Positions 17,323 to 24,900 of a stretch of DNA of 64,000 bases are shown here, in pieces (position 1 is the first letter of the stretch; each line of letters opens with the position of its first letter). Source of the stretch: Flavobacterium sp. N2038 (lineage in GTDB: Bacteria > Bacteroidota > Bacteroidia > Flavobacteriales > Flavobacteriaceae); the NCBI RefSeq assembly GCF_025947185.1, contig NZ_CP110001.1, forward strand, positions 744,001 to 808,000, given 5' to 3'. The notes beneath the pieces were generated by a model. The model made no database searches. It had not been told where the DNA came from and worked only from the letters and a program-made list of their open reading frames with translations. Position numbers and translations under genes: made by a program.

Positions 17323-18848
17323 TATTCTATCTTTTTAATTTCATATAAATCTGTTCTTCTGTCTTTTAATGTTTTTACGCTTCCGTGTTCATGAAGTTCT
17401 TTTAACAAGTTTAAGTCAACATCAACAATTAGTGTCATTTCAGTATTTGGTGTAGCTTCTGCTTTAATTCCATTACTCGGAAAAGCAAAATCAGATGGTG
17501 TAAATACAGAGGCCTGCGCATATTGAATATCCATATTGTTCACTTTTGGCAAGTTGCCGACACAACCAGCAATGGCAACATAACATTCGTTTTCGATCGC
17601 ACGTGCCTGTGAGCAATGTTTTACACGAGTATAGCCATTTTGAGTATCGGTTAAAAAAGGAACAAACAATATATTCATGCCTTCATCTGCCAAAAGTCTT
17701 GGAAGCTCAGGAAATTCTACATCATAGCAGATTAAAATTCCAATTTTGCCGCAATCAGTATCAAAGGTTTTAAACTGCGATCCGCCTTTCATCCCCCAAT
17801 GCACCACTTCGTTTGGCGTAATATGAATCTTGGTGTACATTTCTGAAGTTCCGTCTCTTTTGCATAGAAAACCAACGTTGTATAAATTTCCGTTTTCCAT
17901 ATAAGGCATACTGCCGGTAATAATGTTGATGTTATATGAAATGGAAAATTCCTGAAAGCGCTTTCTAATAGGTTCAGAATATCTGGCAAGTTCCCGAATG
18001 GCTTCGGCCTCAGATAAATGATTAAAATCGGCCATTAAAGGAGCTATGAAAAGTTCGGGAAATAATGCAAAATCACTTCCATAACCTGAAACTACATCTA
18101 TAAAAAATTCGGCTTGCTCAAAAAGGGCGTCAAGATTGTTGAGCTGACGCATCTGCCACTGAATTAGTCCTAGCCGAATAACACTTTTGTCGAGATTAAT
18201 CAGTTTTGGATTTTCTTCATAATAAATATTATTCCATTCTAATAAAACAGCAAATTCTTTAGATTCTTCGTCTCCTTCAAGATAATTTTTAATAATTCTC
18301 AGTACATGAAAATCATTGCTTAACTGAAAAGAAAGTACGGGATCGTATAACTCTTTGTCTTTAACTTTTTCAATATAAACTTTTGGAGTAAATTTTTTAG
18401 AAAACTGATTATAGTTTGGAATCCTTCCTGCAAAAACAATAGCTTTAAGATTCAGCTGTTCGCAGAGTTCTTTTCGGGCATCGTAAAGTCGTCTGCCCAA
18501 ACGTAAGCCGCGATAATTTGGATGAATAAATACATCAATTCCGTATAAGATTTCACCATTTGGGTTATGAGTAGAGAACGTATAATCACCAATTATTTGT
18601 TTGTAATTGTGTCTTTTGTCAACTAATTTTTCATCGACAATTAGCGATAACGCCGAACCAACGACAACACCATCTACCAGAATAACCAATTGTCCTTCGG
18701 GAAATATCGAAAGTAATTTTTTGATGTCTGTTGATCTCCAGTAAGAATCTGCCATTTCAGGATAGGATTCTACCATTGAATTTTTCAATTGTTTATAATC
18801 GACAAATTCTAAATTTCTTAATTCTACTTTTTTGATTTCTGTCTGCAT
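17322..18848 (-). CDS. Bifunctional GNAT acetyltransferase / carbon-nitrogen hydrolase
   Basis: 508 residues. Residues 1-190 are a GNAT domain with NYRGLRLGRRLYDARKELCE as the acetyl-CoA loop. Residues about 222-500 are a nitrilase-superfamily amidohydrolase with E265 (FPELFIAP), K340 (YTKIHITPNE) and C374 (ILICYDVEFPELPR) as the catalytic triad. This fusion is conserved in many bacteria; the acetylated amine and hydrolysed amide are not known. The promoter at 18867-18898 has both -33 and -7 elements at ideal spacing. Confidence 0.92.
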   Translation of the reverse strand: MQTEIKKVELRNLEFVDYKQLKNSMVESYPEMADSYWRSTDIKKLLSIFPEGQLVILVDGVVVGSALSLIVDEKLVDKRHNYKQIIGDYTFSTHNPNGEILYGIDVFIHPNYRGLRLGRRLYDARKELCEQLNLKAIVFAGRIPNYNQFSKKFTPKVYIEKVKDKELYDPVLSFQLSNDFHVLRIIKNYLEGDEESKEFAVLLEWNNIYYEENPKLINLDKSVIRLGLIQWQMRQLNNLDALFEQAEFFIDVVSGYGSDFALFPELFIAPLMADFNHLSEAEAIRELARYSEPIRKRFQEFSISYNINIITGSMPYMENGNLYNVGFLCKRDGTSEMYTKIHITPNEVVHWGMKGGSQFKTFDTDCGKIGILICYDVEFPELPRLLADEGMNILFVPFLTDTQNGYTRVKHCSQARAIENECYVAIAGCVGNLPKVNNMDIQYAQASVFTPSDFAFPSNGIKAEATPNTEMTLIVDVDLNLLKELHEHGSVKTLKDRRTDLYEIKKIE

Positions 18849-18866
18849 ATATTGTACGATTTATCT

Positions 18867-18898
18867 CAAATATAAGGAAAATAACTTCCACTTACAAA
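18867..18898 (-). promoter_or_regulatory. Complete Bacteroidota-type promoter (TTTG-N20-TATATTTG)
   Basis: On the minus strand a TTTG at 18895-18898 is followed after exactly 20 bases by TATATTTG at 18867-18874, the canonical -33/-7 arrangement. It reads into the GNAT-nitrilase gene 19 bases further on. Confidence 0.75.
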
Positions 18899-19025
18899 CG
18901 CTTACAAATAATTACAACCGAAAGTAAATAGTTGTTAACCGAATATTTAGGGGAGACTGACGCAATTTTGTCTCGTTGAATTTGATGAACGAATTCTTTA
19001 TATGAACATTTAAAAATTATAAGCC

Positions 19026-19097
19026 ATGAATGCAATGAAAAACAAAGTGCAGTTATTATATTTGGTAGCACCCGATAATTATAGTACATGTCAGTAA
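19026..19097 (+). pseudogene. ssb: Severed 5' end of ssb (23 codons, left of the integrative element)
   Basis: ATG at 19026 opens MNAMKNKVQL, the same NKVQL as the ssb copy at 25179, which lacks a normal start. After codon 10 the reading diverges into element sequence and stops at 19095-19097. This is what remains of the original ssb start after integration at 19038-19055. The native upstream region therefore now expresses, at most, a 23-residue peptide. Confidence 0.85.
19038..19055 (+). repeat. attL core
   Basis: AAAAACAAAGTGCAGTTA matches attR at 17 of 18 bases; the first 11 bases, AAAAACAAAGT, are identical. It lies at codons 5-10 of the original ssb frame. Confidence 0.82.
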
Positions 19098-19210
19098 TTA
19101 AAGGGGTTACTAACATATTTGAAAGCTCAAATTGTTTCAGTACCTTTCAAAATTACTCATTATGGAACATATTTTAGAGACCTTATTAGCGACCATAATT
19201 TTAAAAAGAA

Positions 19211-19218
19211 TATCTTTG
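19211..19218 (+). promoter_or_regulatory. -7 promoter box (TATCTTTG) of the integrase
   Basis: TAnnTTTG match 17 bases before the ATG at 19236. It lies inside a longer TTG-started reading frame and so supports the ATG as the true start. Confidence 0.6.
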
Positions 19219-19235
19219 CTAAAATTAGTAGGATA

Positions 19236-20681
19236 ATGAAAATAAGGTACTTTTTAAAACCTAGCGCACAACCTATAGAGAAACGTACGTCAAACGAGCT
19301 TGTTTATGCAGAGGTTAGCAACAGGTTTGTGGTAAAGACGGACGGGTTGACCAAATATGTAAAATTGCAGTATAGTCTCGACACTTATGTTAAGCCAAAA
19401 CACTTCGGCACGCCACAAACAAAACGAGGCAAAACTAACTTTATTTTTGATGCAACAATTATCAACAAACATAGGCAATTTACTGGGGATTTAATGAGTG
19501 CTATTGATGACTTTGATGCAAGTGTCAAGGCTACTGTTAAATATTTTCGGAATGCTAATTTTAGGCCAACAAGAGACCAGTTTAAAGAACGTTTAGAGTT
19601 GATAACGGAGCGTAAAAATGGTGTGCTCGAGGATGTATCTTTAGCTAGTTACATCGCCAGGAGATTAGAATACTATAAGAGCATTATTGGTACTGGTATG
19701 GCCGATGCAAAAAAAGAAAATACTATAGAGAATTTACACAGTTTGTATGTTGCAATTAGGAATTACAATAAAGCAAGACCAGTAGCTATAACTTTCAACA
19801 ATTTAAAAGATTTGTACTCGGATTTATGGGATGTAACGGATTCAATTGTTAGAGGTACGATTGTTGTTGAATTGGAAGATGGGGAAAAGAAAAAGCCTAT
19901 TAATGAACATGGAATTGCCACCAACACAATAATAAACTATCAACATGAATTAAGACAAATTTGTTATGATGCGGTAAAAGAAGGCATAAAAGTTAGTTTG
20001 TCGTATGAAAACAACAAAAAACTGATACTTAGAACCCAAAAATCTAGTAGGCAATATGATGTTAATTTTCATGATTTATTAAAGATATATAGGCACAACC
20101 CAACAACTGAAAGACTACAAAAAGCGAAGGATTATATTGTGTTTAGTTCATTGACGGGTATGCGTATGCAATCAGTACTTGAAGTTATAGGAGAGCCAAT
20201 ACAAACCTATGATAAAAACGGAATAAAATTTGATTATGTTCACACTATCCAATCAAAGACAGGAACGAGCTGTTTTACGCCATTATTTGCGCCAGCTAAG
20301 GAGATTATTCTACGTAACGGTGGTGTCTTAAATTTTAGCGTTAATAATGCTACAATTAATAAGCAAATAAAAGATTTGTATGTGGAGATAGGTATTACTT
20401 ATCATGTACCAGTTACTAGACATTACTACAAAGATGGTGCAGTAACAAGTCATGAAAGTGTTGCTAAAATTGCTAGTTCACATGCTACTCGTAAGGGTTT
20501 TGTAACTAACCTTTTTGAATTAGGTATTGATACCTCAACATCTAAATTAGTTGCCCATCCTGACAGTAAGGATTCAGGAACAACAGATTCTTATAATATG
20601 ACTACAGATATAGTCAGAGCGCTACGTTTTTTTGATGCAGTAAGTAAGAACATAACCGAAAACGAATTATATAAATTTTAA
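19236..20681 (+). CDS. int: Tyrosine recombinase (site-specific integrase)
   Basis: 481 residues from ATG 19236. Catalytic residues in order: R310 (SLTGMRMQS), K341 (IQSKTGTS), H416-x-x-R419 (SSHATRKGF), H441 (LVAHPDS) and nucleophile Y453 (TTDSYNMT). The N-terminal half holds an Arm-type and a SAM-like core-binding domain (about residues 130-280), as in Bacteroidota integrases. It sits about 180 bp inside attL, the usual place for the gene that drives integration. All catalytic residues are intact, so it should be active. Confidence 0.93.
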   Translation: MKIRYFLKPSAQPIEKRTSNELVYAEVSNRFVVKTDGLTKYVKLQYSLDTYVKPKHFGTPQTKRGKTNFIFDATIINKHRQFTGDLMSAIDDFDASVKATVKYFRNANFRPTRDQFKERLELITERKNGVLEDVSLASYIARRLEYYKSIIGTGMADAKKENTIENLHSLYVAIRNYNKARPVAITFNNLKDLYSDLWDVTDSIVRGTIVVELEDGEKKKPINEHGIATNTIINYQHELRQICYDAVKEGIKVSLSYENNKKLILRTQKSSRQYDVNFHDLLKIYRHNPTTERLQKAKDYIVFSSLTGMRMQSVLEVIGEPIQTYDKNGIKFDYVHTIQSKTGTSCFTPLFAPAKEIILRNGGVLNFSVNNATINKQIKDLYVEIGITYHVPVTRHYYKDGAVTSHESVAKIASSHATRKGFVTNLFELGIDTSTSKLVAHPDSKDSGTTDSYNMTTDIVRALRFFDAVSKNITENELYKF

Positions 20682-20698
20682 GCAACTACTCAATAAAT

Positions 20699-20723
20699 AA
20701 AGGGTACTATTTAAGTACCCTTT
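20699..20723. terminator. Bidirectional terminator between int and the SHOCT gene
   Basis: Arms AAAGGGTACT and AGTACCCTTT form a 10-bp stem with a 5-base loop, located between the convergent integrase and 88-residue genes. Confidence 0.75.
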
Positions 20724-20727
20724 AGTA

Positions 20728-20994
20728 TTACTTTTTTAGGCTTTTAACCTTGTCATTATACTCTAATTCACTTAGGACTCCCTTATCTTTTAATAACTTT
20801 AAAGCATCCAAAGATTCTTCATTTTCTAATCGATTGATTACAGTTTCAACAGCTTTTTTAAGTTTATTTAACTGAATTAAATTAATTTTTTCTACAACTT
20901 GGATTAAATTATTTCCTTTTAATCTTTCCGTAGTAATTTTGTTTTTTTGGTCATTTGTAAGCTCTTTCTCAGAACTATTCGATGTGTCTTCCAT
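20728..20994 (-). CDS. Small protein with C-terminal SHOCT-like domain
   Basis: 88 residues. The N-terminal half is charged and coil-like. The C-terminal 27 residues, LDALKLLKDKGVLSELEYNDKVKSLKK, match the short SHOCT motif (leucines, KGxL, E-Y/F, K). SHOCT segments are oligomerisation or binding modules often found at protein C-termini, including in mobile elements. It is divergent from the RHH gene, with a perfect palindrome in the shared upstream region. Confidence 0.7.
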   Translation of the reverse strand: MEDTSNSSEKELTNDQKNKITTERLKGNNLIQVVEKINLIQLNKLKKAVETVINRLENEESLDALKLLKDKGVLSELEYNDKVKSLKK

Positions 20995-21050
20995 AGTGAA
21001 TAAATTTTCTCAAATATAAAAATATATATTTACTTTTTGTACACTTTTTC

Positions 21051-21067
21051 TATATTTATTAAATATA
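21051..21067. promoter_or_regulatory. Perfect 17-bp palindrome, candidate operator
   Basis: TATATTTA-T-TAAATATA is a perfect inverted repeat 12 bases before the RHH start and 57 bases from the divergent SHOCT gene start. Small RHH proteins usually bind such sites to repress themselves; that role is inferred. Confidence 0.5.
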
Positions 21068-21079
21068 CAAAACATACAA

Positions 21080-21235
21080 ATGGATACAATAAAAAGGAAA
21101 GACATTCACATTAGAATAACGCAATCAAGACAAGACAAATTGCACAAAATTTGTAAGGCCACCAATAAGACAATAACACAAATAATCGAGCAACATTTGG
21201 ACGAAATGGAGCATCGATATCGAGAAATTTTTTAG
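21080..21235 (+). CDS. Ribbon-helix-helix (Arc/CopG-like) small DNA-binding protein
   Basis: 51 residues. A beta-strand KRKDIHIRITQ is followed by two predicted helices (SRQDKLHKICKATN and TITQIIEQHLDEMEHR), the RHH pattern. The ATG at 21080 is preceded by AT-rich sequence and the palindrome at 21051. Probably an autoregulator of the element or a partner of the downstream HUH nuclease. A perfect-palindrome terminator follows 70 bases later. Confidence 0.72.
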   Translation: MDTIKRKDIHIRITQSRQDKLHKICKATNKTITQIIEQHLDEMEHRYREIF

Positions 21236-21639
21236 TTGTTTACTTAAGCTAAAAAATCATTATTAGATTCTTTAAGGTTAGTGGTTTGACCTTATTTTCA
21301 TGCTTAAGGTCACCCAATTGGGTGACTTTTTGCTTTTGTAGCCATTTTCCTTTTTTTTTGACATGGTTTGTTGCGGATTGAATATTTTTAAAATTTATTT
21401 TGCTGAGGTTCAGTGTTTTATATGATAACTTCGATTTGGCTATTTACTTGTGGATACGTTGTGATTATTATTGTGTATCAAGATTAAAGCTATGTCCTGA
21501 TAAAAAAATAAATCTTTTGCTCAGTGTGGACATATTTATAAAAGACTGTGAACATACTTAGACCACAAAAAAGGGTTTTCCCTAATGGGTTTGGTGTGCA
21601 AAAGAAAAATAAAATAATGAAAAATAAACCACAAAAACC
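21236..21639 (+). other. 404-bp non-coding region upstream of the HUH gene
   Basis: It contains the terminator at 21309 and, further on, a small AGGG-TTTT-CCCT hairpin near 21571-21582 and a GATAC/GTATC inverted pair near 21454-21480. No protein of more than 40 codons is convincing. By position, ahead of a replication-type nuclease, it is the best place to look for a nick site; that is inference. Confidence 0.5.
21309..21331 (+). terminator. Terminator after the RHH gene
   Basis: The perfect palindrome GTCACCCAATTGGGTGAC is followed immediately by five T residues. Confidence 0.8.
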
Positions 21640-22146
21640 ATGCAAAATGAGTATTATAACACAACTCAAATTTCGAATCTAACTGAGTTAGACCCACGTC
21701 AGATTCTTTACATTATTAAACAAATAAATACGACAAATGATTTGCTATTCAAGAACAAGAGAGGGGAATATCAGATTCACAGACTATTGCTTCCTAGATT
21801 CAAAAAGTCAGAAAATAAAAGAATAAAACACTTCGCTTATTCGACTGATTTGCCAAAGGGATATACCGAAAAACAATTGGTAGATTTAATGAAATATGTT
21901 TTATCCTTATGTAAAGATTATACTAGGATTGAGCTATCAATTGAGCAAAAAAATAAGAATGGAGAACTACACATTCATTCCATATTAAGTACCAAAAATA
22001 AGACCGACTACATTAGAAATATGGCTTTAGTTTTTGGGTCACATAGTTACAAATGTTCTAAGCTTTTTGACCGTCAAAATTGGGTGTCGTACTGCACAAA
22101 ATACGGTACAGAATTAATCACAATAACAAATAAAAAAACAAATTAA
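21640..22146 (+). CDS. Putative HUH endonuclease / small replication initiator (Rep-like)
   Basis: 168 residues. Three motifs of Rep-type HUH nucleases occur in order: motif I FAYSTDL at 65-71, motif II H111-I-H113 in GELHIHSIL, and motif III Y151-C-T-K154 in WVSYCTKYG. The last closely resembles the YCSK motif of circovirus Reps. Residues 1-55 look like a helix-turn-helix. No helicase domain follows, unlike CRESS viral Reps. It probably nicks one strand to start rolling-circle replication or mobilisation. First of three closely spaced genes (4 and 12 bases between them). Confidence 0.7.
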   Translation: MQNEYYNTTQISNLTELDPRQILYIIKQINTTNDLLFKNKRGEYQIHRLLLPRFKKSENKRIKHFAYSTDLPKGYTEKQLVDLMKYVLSLCKDYTRIELSIEQKNKNGELHIHSILSTKNKTDYIRNMALVFGSHSYKCSKLFDRQNWVSYCTKYGTELITITNKKTN

Positions 22147-22150
22147 AAAA

Positions 22151-22372
22151 ATGGAAAATGATGACATGCAATGGTTAACGGACTATAATGACCTAGAGCG
22201 CCACCGATTAGAACTTAAATGGATGCGTGAAGACCTCGCAAAAATGAGCCAAGAGCAAAGAGACTTTGAAAGGGAAAGAGATAGACTTAGAATTATCGAA
22301 AATAAAGACAGAATCGAATACAATTTTCAGGGCAAAAGAATACTATTCAAACAACCGTATAAGAACGAATAA
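22151..22372 (+). CDS. Small charged coiled-coil protein, unknown
   Basis: 73 residues, rich in Glu, Arg and Asp; residues 12-55 (DLERHRLELKWMREDLAKMSQEQRDFERERDRLR) form a predicted coiled coil. It starts four bases after the HUH gene stop, so it is co-expressed and possibly an accessory factor. No family recognised. Confidence 0.65.
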   Translation: MENDDMQWLTDYNDLERHRLELKWMREDLAKMSQEQRDFERERDRLRIIENKDRIEYNFQGKRILFKQPYKNE

Positions 22373-22384
22373 AAATTAAACAAT

Positions 22385-22693
22385 ATGATAAATCAAAAAC
22401 ACACTTGGATTCACGGATTCAAACAGAAAACAAGCATCGATTTAGACCAAGACAGAGCTAATGAAATAATAAGAGAAAATTTTGAACCTAAGGCGAATAA
22501 AATTGATATTGCGTGCCGACTTAGTGAGAGCATAAATGATAAGGATAATAAACTAGTATTTACAAAAAGGCAGTTGATTGATTTGGTGCTAAAAGATAAT
22601 GCGGAAAGTGAGCAAGAAATAAAGCGTTTACTTAATCAGTACAGAGGCCAGTTAAATGGTTACGTTTCACATATCAGACAAGAACTAGAATAA
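22385..22693 (+). CDS. Small unknown protein of the element
   Basis: 102 residues, soluble, alpha-helical (FTKRQLIDLVLKDNAESEQEIKRLLNQYRGQL). It follows the 73-residue gene by 12 bases in the same operon. No family recognised; the helical charged character would fit a DNA-binding or replication accessory protein, which is only a guess. Confidence 0.65.
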   Translation: MINQKHTWIHGFKQKTSIDLDQDRANEIIRENFEPKANKIDIACRLSESINDKDNKLVFTKRQLIDLVLKDNAESEQEIKRLLNQYRGQLNGYVSHIRQELE

Positions 22694-22701
22694 TACAAAA
22701 A

Positions 22702-22767
22702 AAAGTTACACTTTACGTACGAACAATTACGTGGTGTAACTTTTTACCTTTTACATGGTGTAACTTT
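22702..22767. repeat. Three GTGTAACTTT sites upstream of the serine recombinase
   Basis: One inverted copy at 22702-22711 and two direct copies starting at 22734 and 22758 (24 bases apart; shared direct word TGGTGTAACTTT at 22732-22743 and 22756-22767). ACGT words next to the first two make an imperfect inverted repeat. This is a plausible recombination or operator site for the adjacent recombinase. Confidence 0.6.
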
Positions 22768-22780
22768 GAAATGTTTGTTT

Positions 22781-22788
22781 TATATTTG
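22781..22788 (+). promoter_or_regulatory. -7 promoter box (TATATTTG) of the serine recombinase
   Basis: Exact TAnnTTTG 22 bases before ATG 22811 and inside a longer TTG-started frame, which supports the ATG start. The GTGTAACTTT sites end about 13 bases upstream, overlapping where RNA polymerase would contact the -33 region. Confidence 0.6.
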
Positions 22789-22810
22789 TGACGTTAATAA
22801 CACAAAAGCT

Positions 22811-23467
22811 ATGAACTACGTACTATACACAAGGTGCTCTACCAATACTCAGAATATTTCCATAGTTGAGCAAACACAATCCGCTTATAAATGGTTAAAT
22901 TCTGAAGATAGTATCATTGAACATTTTAGTGAAATTGAAAGTGGCAGGAATAACGAAAGAGAACAATTAAATAAAGCTATTGCTTATTGTCAAAAGAACA
23001 AAGCAACGCTTTTAATCACACGTTTGGATAGGCTTTCAAGAAATGCCAGTTTTACAATGGCTTTAGCGGATTCAAATATTGATTTTTTGGCGTTGGATTG
23101 TCCTAATGCAAATAAGCTAACAATAGGATTCATGGCTTTGATGAATCAGGATTATGCAGAGAAAGTTAGTGTAAATACTAAAAAGGCTTTAGCTTATTTG
23201 AAATCGCAGGGAGTAAAATTAGGGAAGCCAGAAAATTTCACGAAAGAAGTTCAGAAAAAAGGAAGCATAGCAAATAAAACAAAGTTTGAAAACTTAAACA
23301 AACAGGCCACCAAAATTATTTTAAGATTGAGAGGCGATAAAAAAACATTTGAAGCAATAGCAATTGAATTAAATAATGACGGGTATAGGACTGCACAGGG
23401 ATATGAATTTAGCAAAGGAACTGTAAAAAGATTGTTCGATAGGGTGGCCGATAAAACAGAATCATAA
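22811..23467 (+). CDS. Small serine recombinase (resolvase/invertase type)
   Basis: 218 residues from ATG 22811. The catalytic N-terminus is YTRCSTNTQ with R8 and nucleophile S10, and the conserved arginines R71, R74 and R77 lie in ITRLDRLSRN. A C-terminal helix-turn-helix (about 180-212, TFEAIAIELNNDGYRTAQGYEFSKGTVKRL) resembles the DNA-binding region of resolvases. It could resolve multimers of a replicating circular form or invert DNA. A second recombinase besides the integrase suggests the excised circle replicates. Intact. Confidence 0.88.
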   Translation: MNYVLYTRCSTNTQNISIVEQTQSAYKWLNSEDSIIEHFSEIESGRNNEREQLNKAIAYCQKNKATLLITRLDRLSRNASFTMALADSNIDFLALDCPNANKLTIGFMALMNQDYAEKVSVNTKKALAYLKSQGVKLGKPENFTKEVQKKGSIANKTKFENLNKQATKIILRLRGDKKTFEAIAIELNNDGYRTAQGYEFSKGTVKRLFDRVADKTES

Positions 23468-23589
23468 AAGAAAATAATCTTGGATTCTCATAAGAAAAAA
23501 CGAGTCCAGTATCACAGAATTTCTTACTAGAAAAGAGGCATTCTATACTGTGTATGTTCTTTCAAAGAATAAAATATTTTTAATATAAA

Positions 23590-24060
23590 ATGAACGTAGT
23601 AATAAAGCTAACTCCTGCTCTAGAAAAGCAAATAAAGATAGTGATAGATAAATACTCTAAGAGTAGCGAAAAGAAAAAAGGATACACCGAGATTTTGGGA
23701 TGGTATGCAAAAGGATTTCTGACCAAAGGACAAGCGCATAAGGTAGAAAGTTTTTACAATAATTTCAATCCTAGTGACCAAAAGGATAGGGAGCAAAAGG
23801 AAATTTATGACGAAGTAAATGTACTTCCTTTTTGTCAAAATAGTTTGAACCATATTGCACAAACAGATAAGATGAAGGCCAAAGCAAAAAGCCGTGCAAA
23901 CGTGACCCAAAAGAGAACTGTTGATAGGCTAAACAAAAGTTCGTTAGAAAGTGTTAAGCCACCAAAAATTGATTATGACTTAGTGAAGTATAATGAGAGC
24001 ATGTTTGAAAGTGAAAAGAAAAGAATAATTGAAATAATTGGCAAGATTAAAGATTTATAA
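23590..24060 (+). CDS. Unknown soluble protein, first gene of a two-gene module
   Basis: 156 residues, lysine-rich, no signal peptide. The N-terminal 60 residues (LTPALEKQIKIVIDKYSKSSEKKKGYTEILGWYAKGFLTKGQAHKVESFYNNF) look like a small helical domain; the middle is low-complexity and basic; the end is helical. The next gene overlaps it by up to 23 bases in another frame. No family recognised. Confidence 0.65.
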   Translation: MNVVIKLTPALEKQIKIVIDKYSKSSEKKKGYTEILGWYAKGFLTKGQAHKVESFYNNFNPSDQKDREQKEIYDEVNVLPFCQNSLNHIAQTDKMKAKAKSRANVTQKRTVDRLNKSSLESVKPPKIDYDLVKYNESMFESEKKRIIEIIGKIKDL

Positions 24061-24631
24061 GATATTTTGTATATTGCTGAAAAAAGTAATTTTTAATAAA
24101 AGAGTTTTGAAGATATCACAAGCAAAATATAAAGAACTTTTAATAAATAGATTTAGTGGAAACTCCGTACAATTTCATAGTGAGTTCGAGAGAGTAATTA
24201 AAGAGCATGGATATTCTGAAGAGATTAAGATTGATTTCTATAAAAGCGCCTTTAAAGCTATCATGAAAAGCTACGAAGAATGGGCTAAGAAAAGTGAGGT
24301 AAATTATACTCATGTGGAAGACATGTACAATATTTTTATTGATGCATTAATAGCTGATAAAGTTAACACTAGTGACATTGAACTCGATTTAGCAGAATTT
24401 CGTTCGAGAAAGCCTACTAATTTTTTGAATTCTGATTCTTTTGTTCCTGACACTAGATACTACAATGCAAATACAAAATATGGTAGAAAAAAGCTTCGTG
24501 AACAGGCGATGAGAAACTATCAAAATGGTTCGCCACAATATAGAGCCGAACAAGACAATATTAAAGCATGGGCAATGGTCATTTTAATCATTGGGGTCAT
24601 AATTTTTTATTGGTTAAAATCGAAATTTTAA
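24038..24631 (+). CDS. Unknown tail-anchored membrane protein, second gene of the module
   Basis: Up to 197 residues. The start is uncertain: the frame opens with TTG at 24038, and TTG codons at 24074 and 24107 are alternatives, since no ATG occurs until residue 76. A soluble helical region is followed by a basic stretch (NTKYGRKKLREQAMRNYQ) and a single C-terminal membrane helix, AWAMVILIIGVIIFYWL, ending KSKF, so it would be inserted tail-first with its bulk in the cytoplasm. Overlap with the preceding gene implies coupled translation. No family recognised. Confidence 0.65.
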   Translation: MARLKIYKIFCILLKKVIFNKRVLKISQAKYKELLINRFSGNSVQFHSEFERVIKEHGYSEEIKIDFYKSAFKAIMKSYEEWAKKSEVNYTHVEDMYNIFIDALIADKVNTSDIELDLAEFRSRKPTNFLNSDSFVPDTRYYNANTKYGRKKLREQAMRNYQNGSPQYRAEQDNIKAWAMVILIIGVIIFYWLKSKF

Positions 24632-24775
24632 GCCAATTTACCGCCTTTTATTTGTTCCTAAAAGAACAAAGAGAGTTGGGTAAACGCTCAGGGTGTACAT
24701 GGTCTAAAAACTCGTTTAAAACACTCAATAAGGCTTTATGAATGATGGCTTACTCAAACGTGAGTCGAAAGTCAG

Positions 24776-24806
24776 TTGCTTTTTTGGTATTTTTTGCGTA
24801 CCTTTG
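24776..24806 (+). promoter_or_regulatory. Complete promoter (TTG-N20-TACCTTTG) of the excisionase-like gene
   Basis: TTG at 24776-24778 and TACCTTTG at 24799-24806 are separated by exactly 20 bases. Transcription would start near 24812, leaving a leader of about 90 bases before ATG 24901. That leader carries a TGTGG/CCACA inverted pair and a five-codon ATG mini-frame at 24814. Confidence 0.72.
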
Positions 24807-24900
24807 TGTTAATATGACAAACGGCTGTGGCTAAGACCCACACAAGGTAAAGGCTGGTACTGGCATTGTTGGCATAGAGTACGAAGATACATAGTAGTTA

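Noticed and set aside
19119..19235. 39-residue N-terminal extension of the integrase from TTG 19119
   Set aside because: A TAnnTTTG promoter box lies inside it and the ATG at 19236 begins the usual MKIRYFLK-type start.
24651..24670. TTTGTTC/GAACAAA hairpin as terminator of the tail-anchored gene
   Set aside because: The stem is short and no T run follows on the plus strand; it may be chance in AT-rich DNA.
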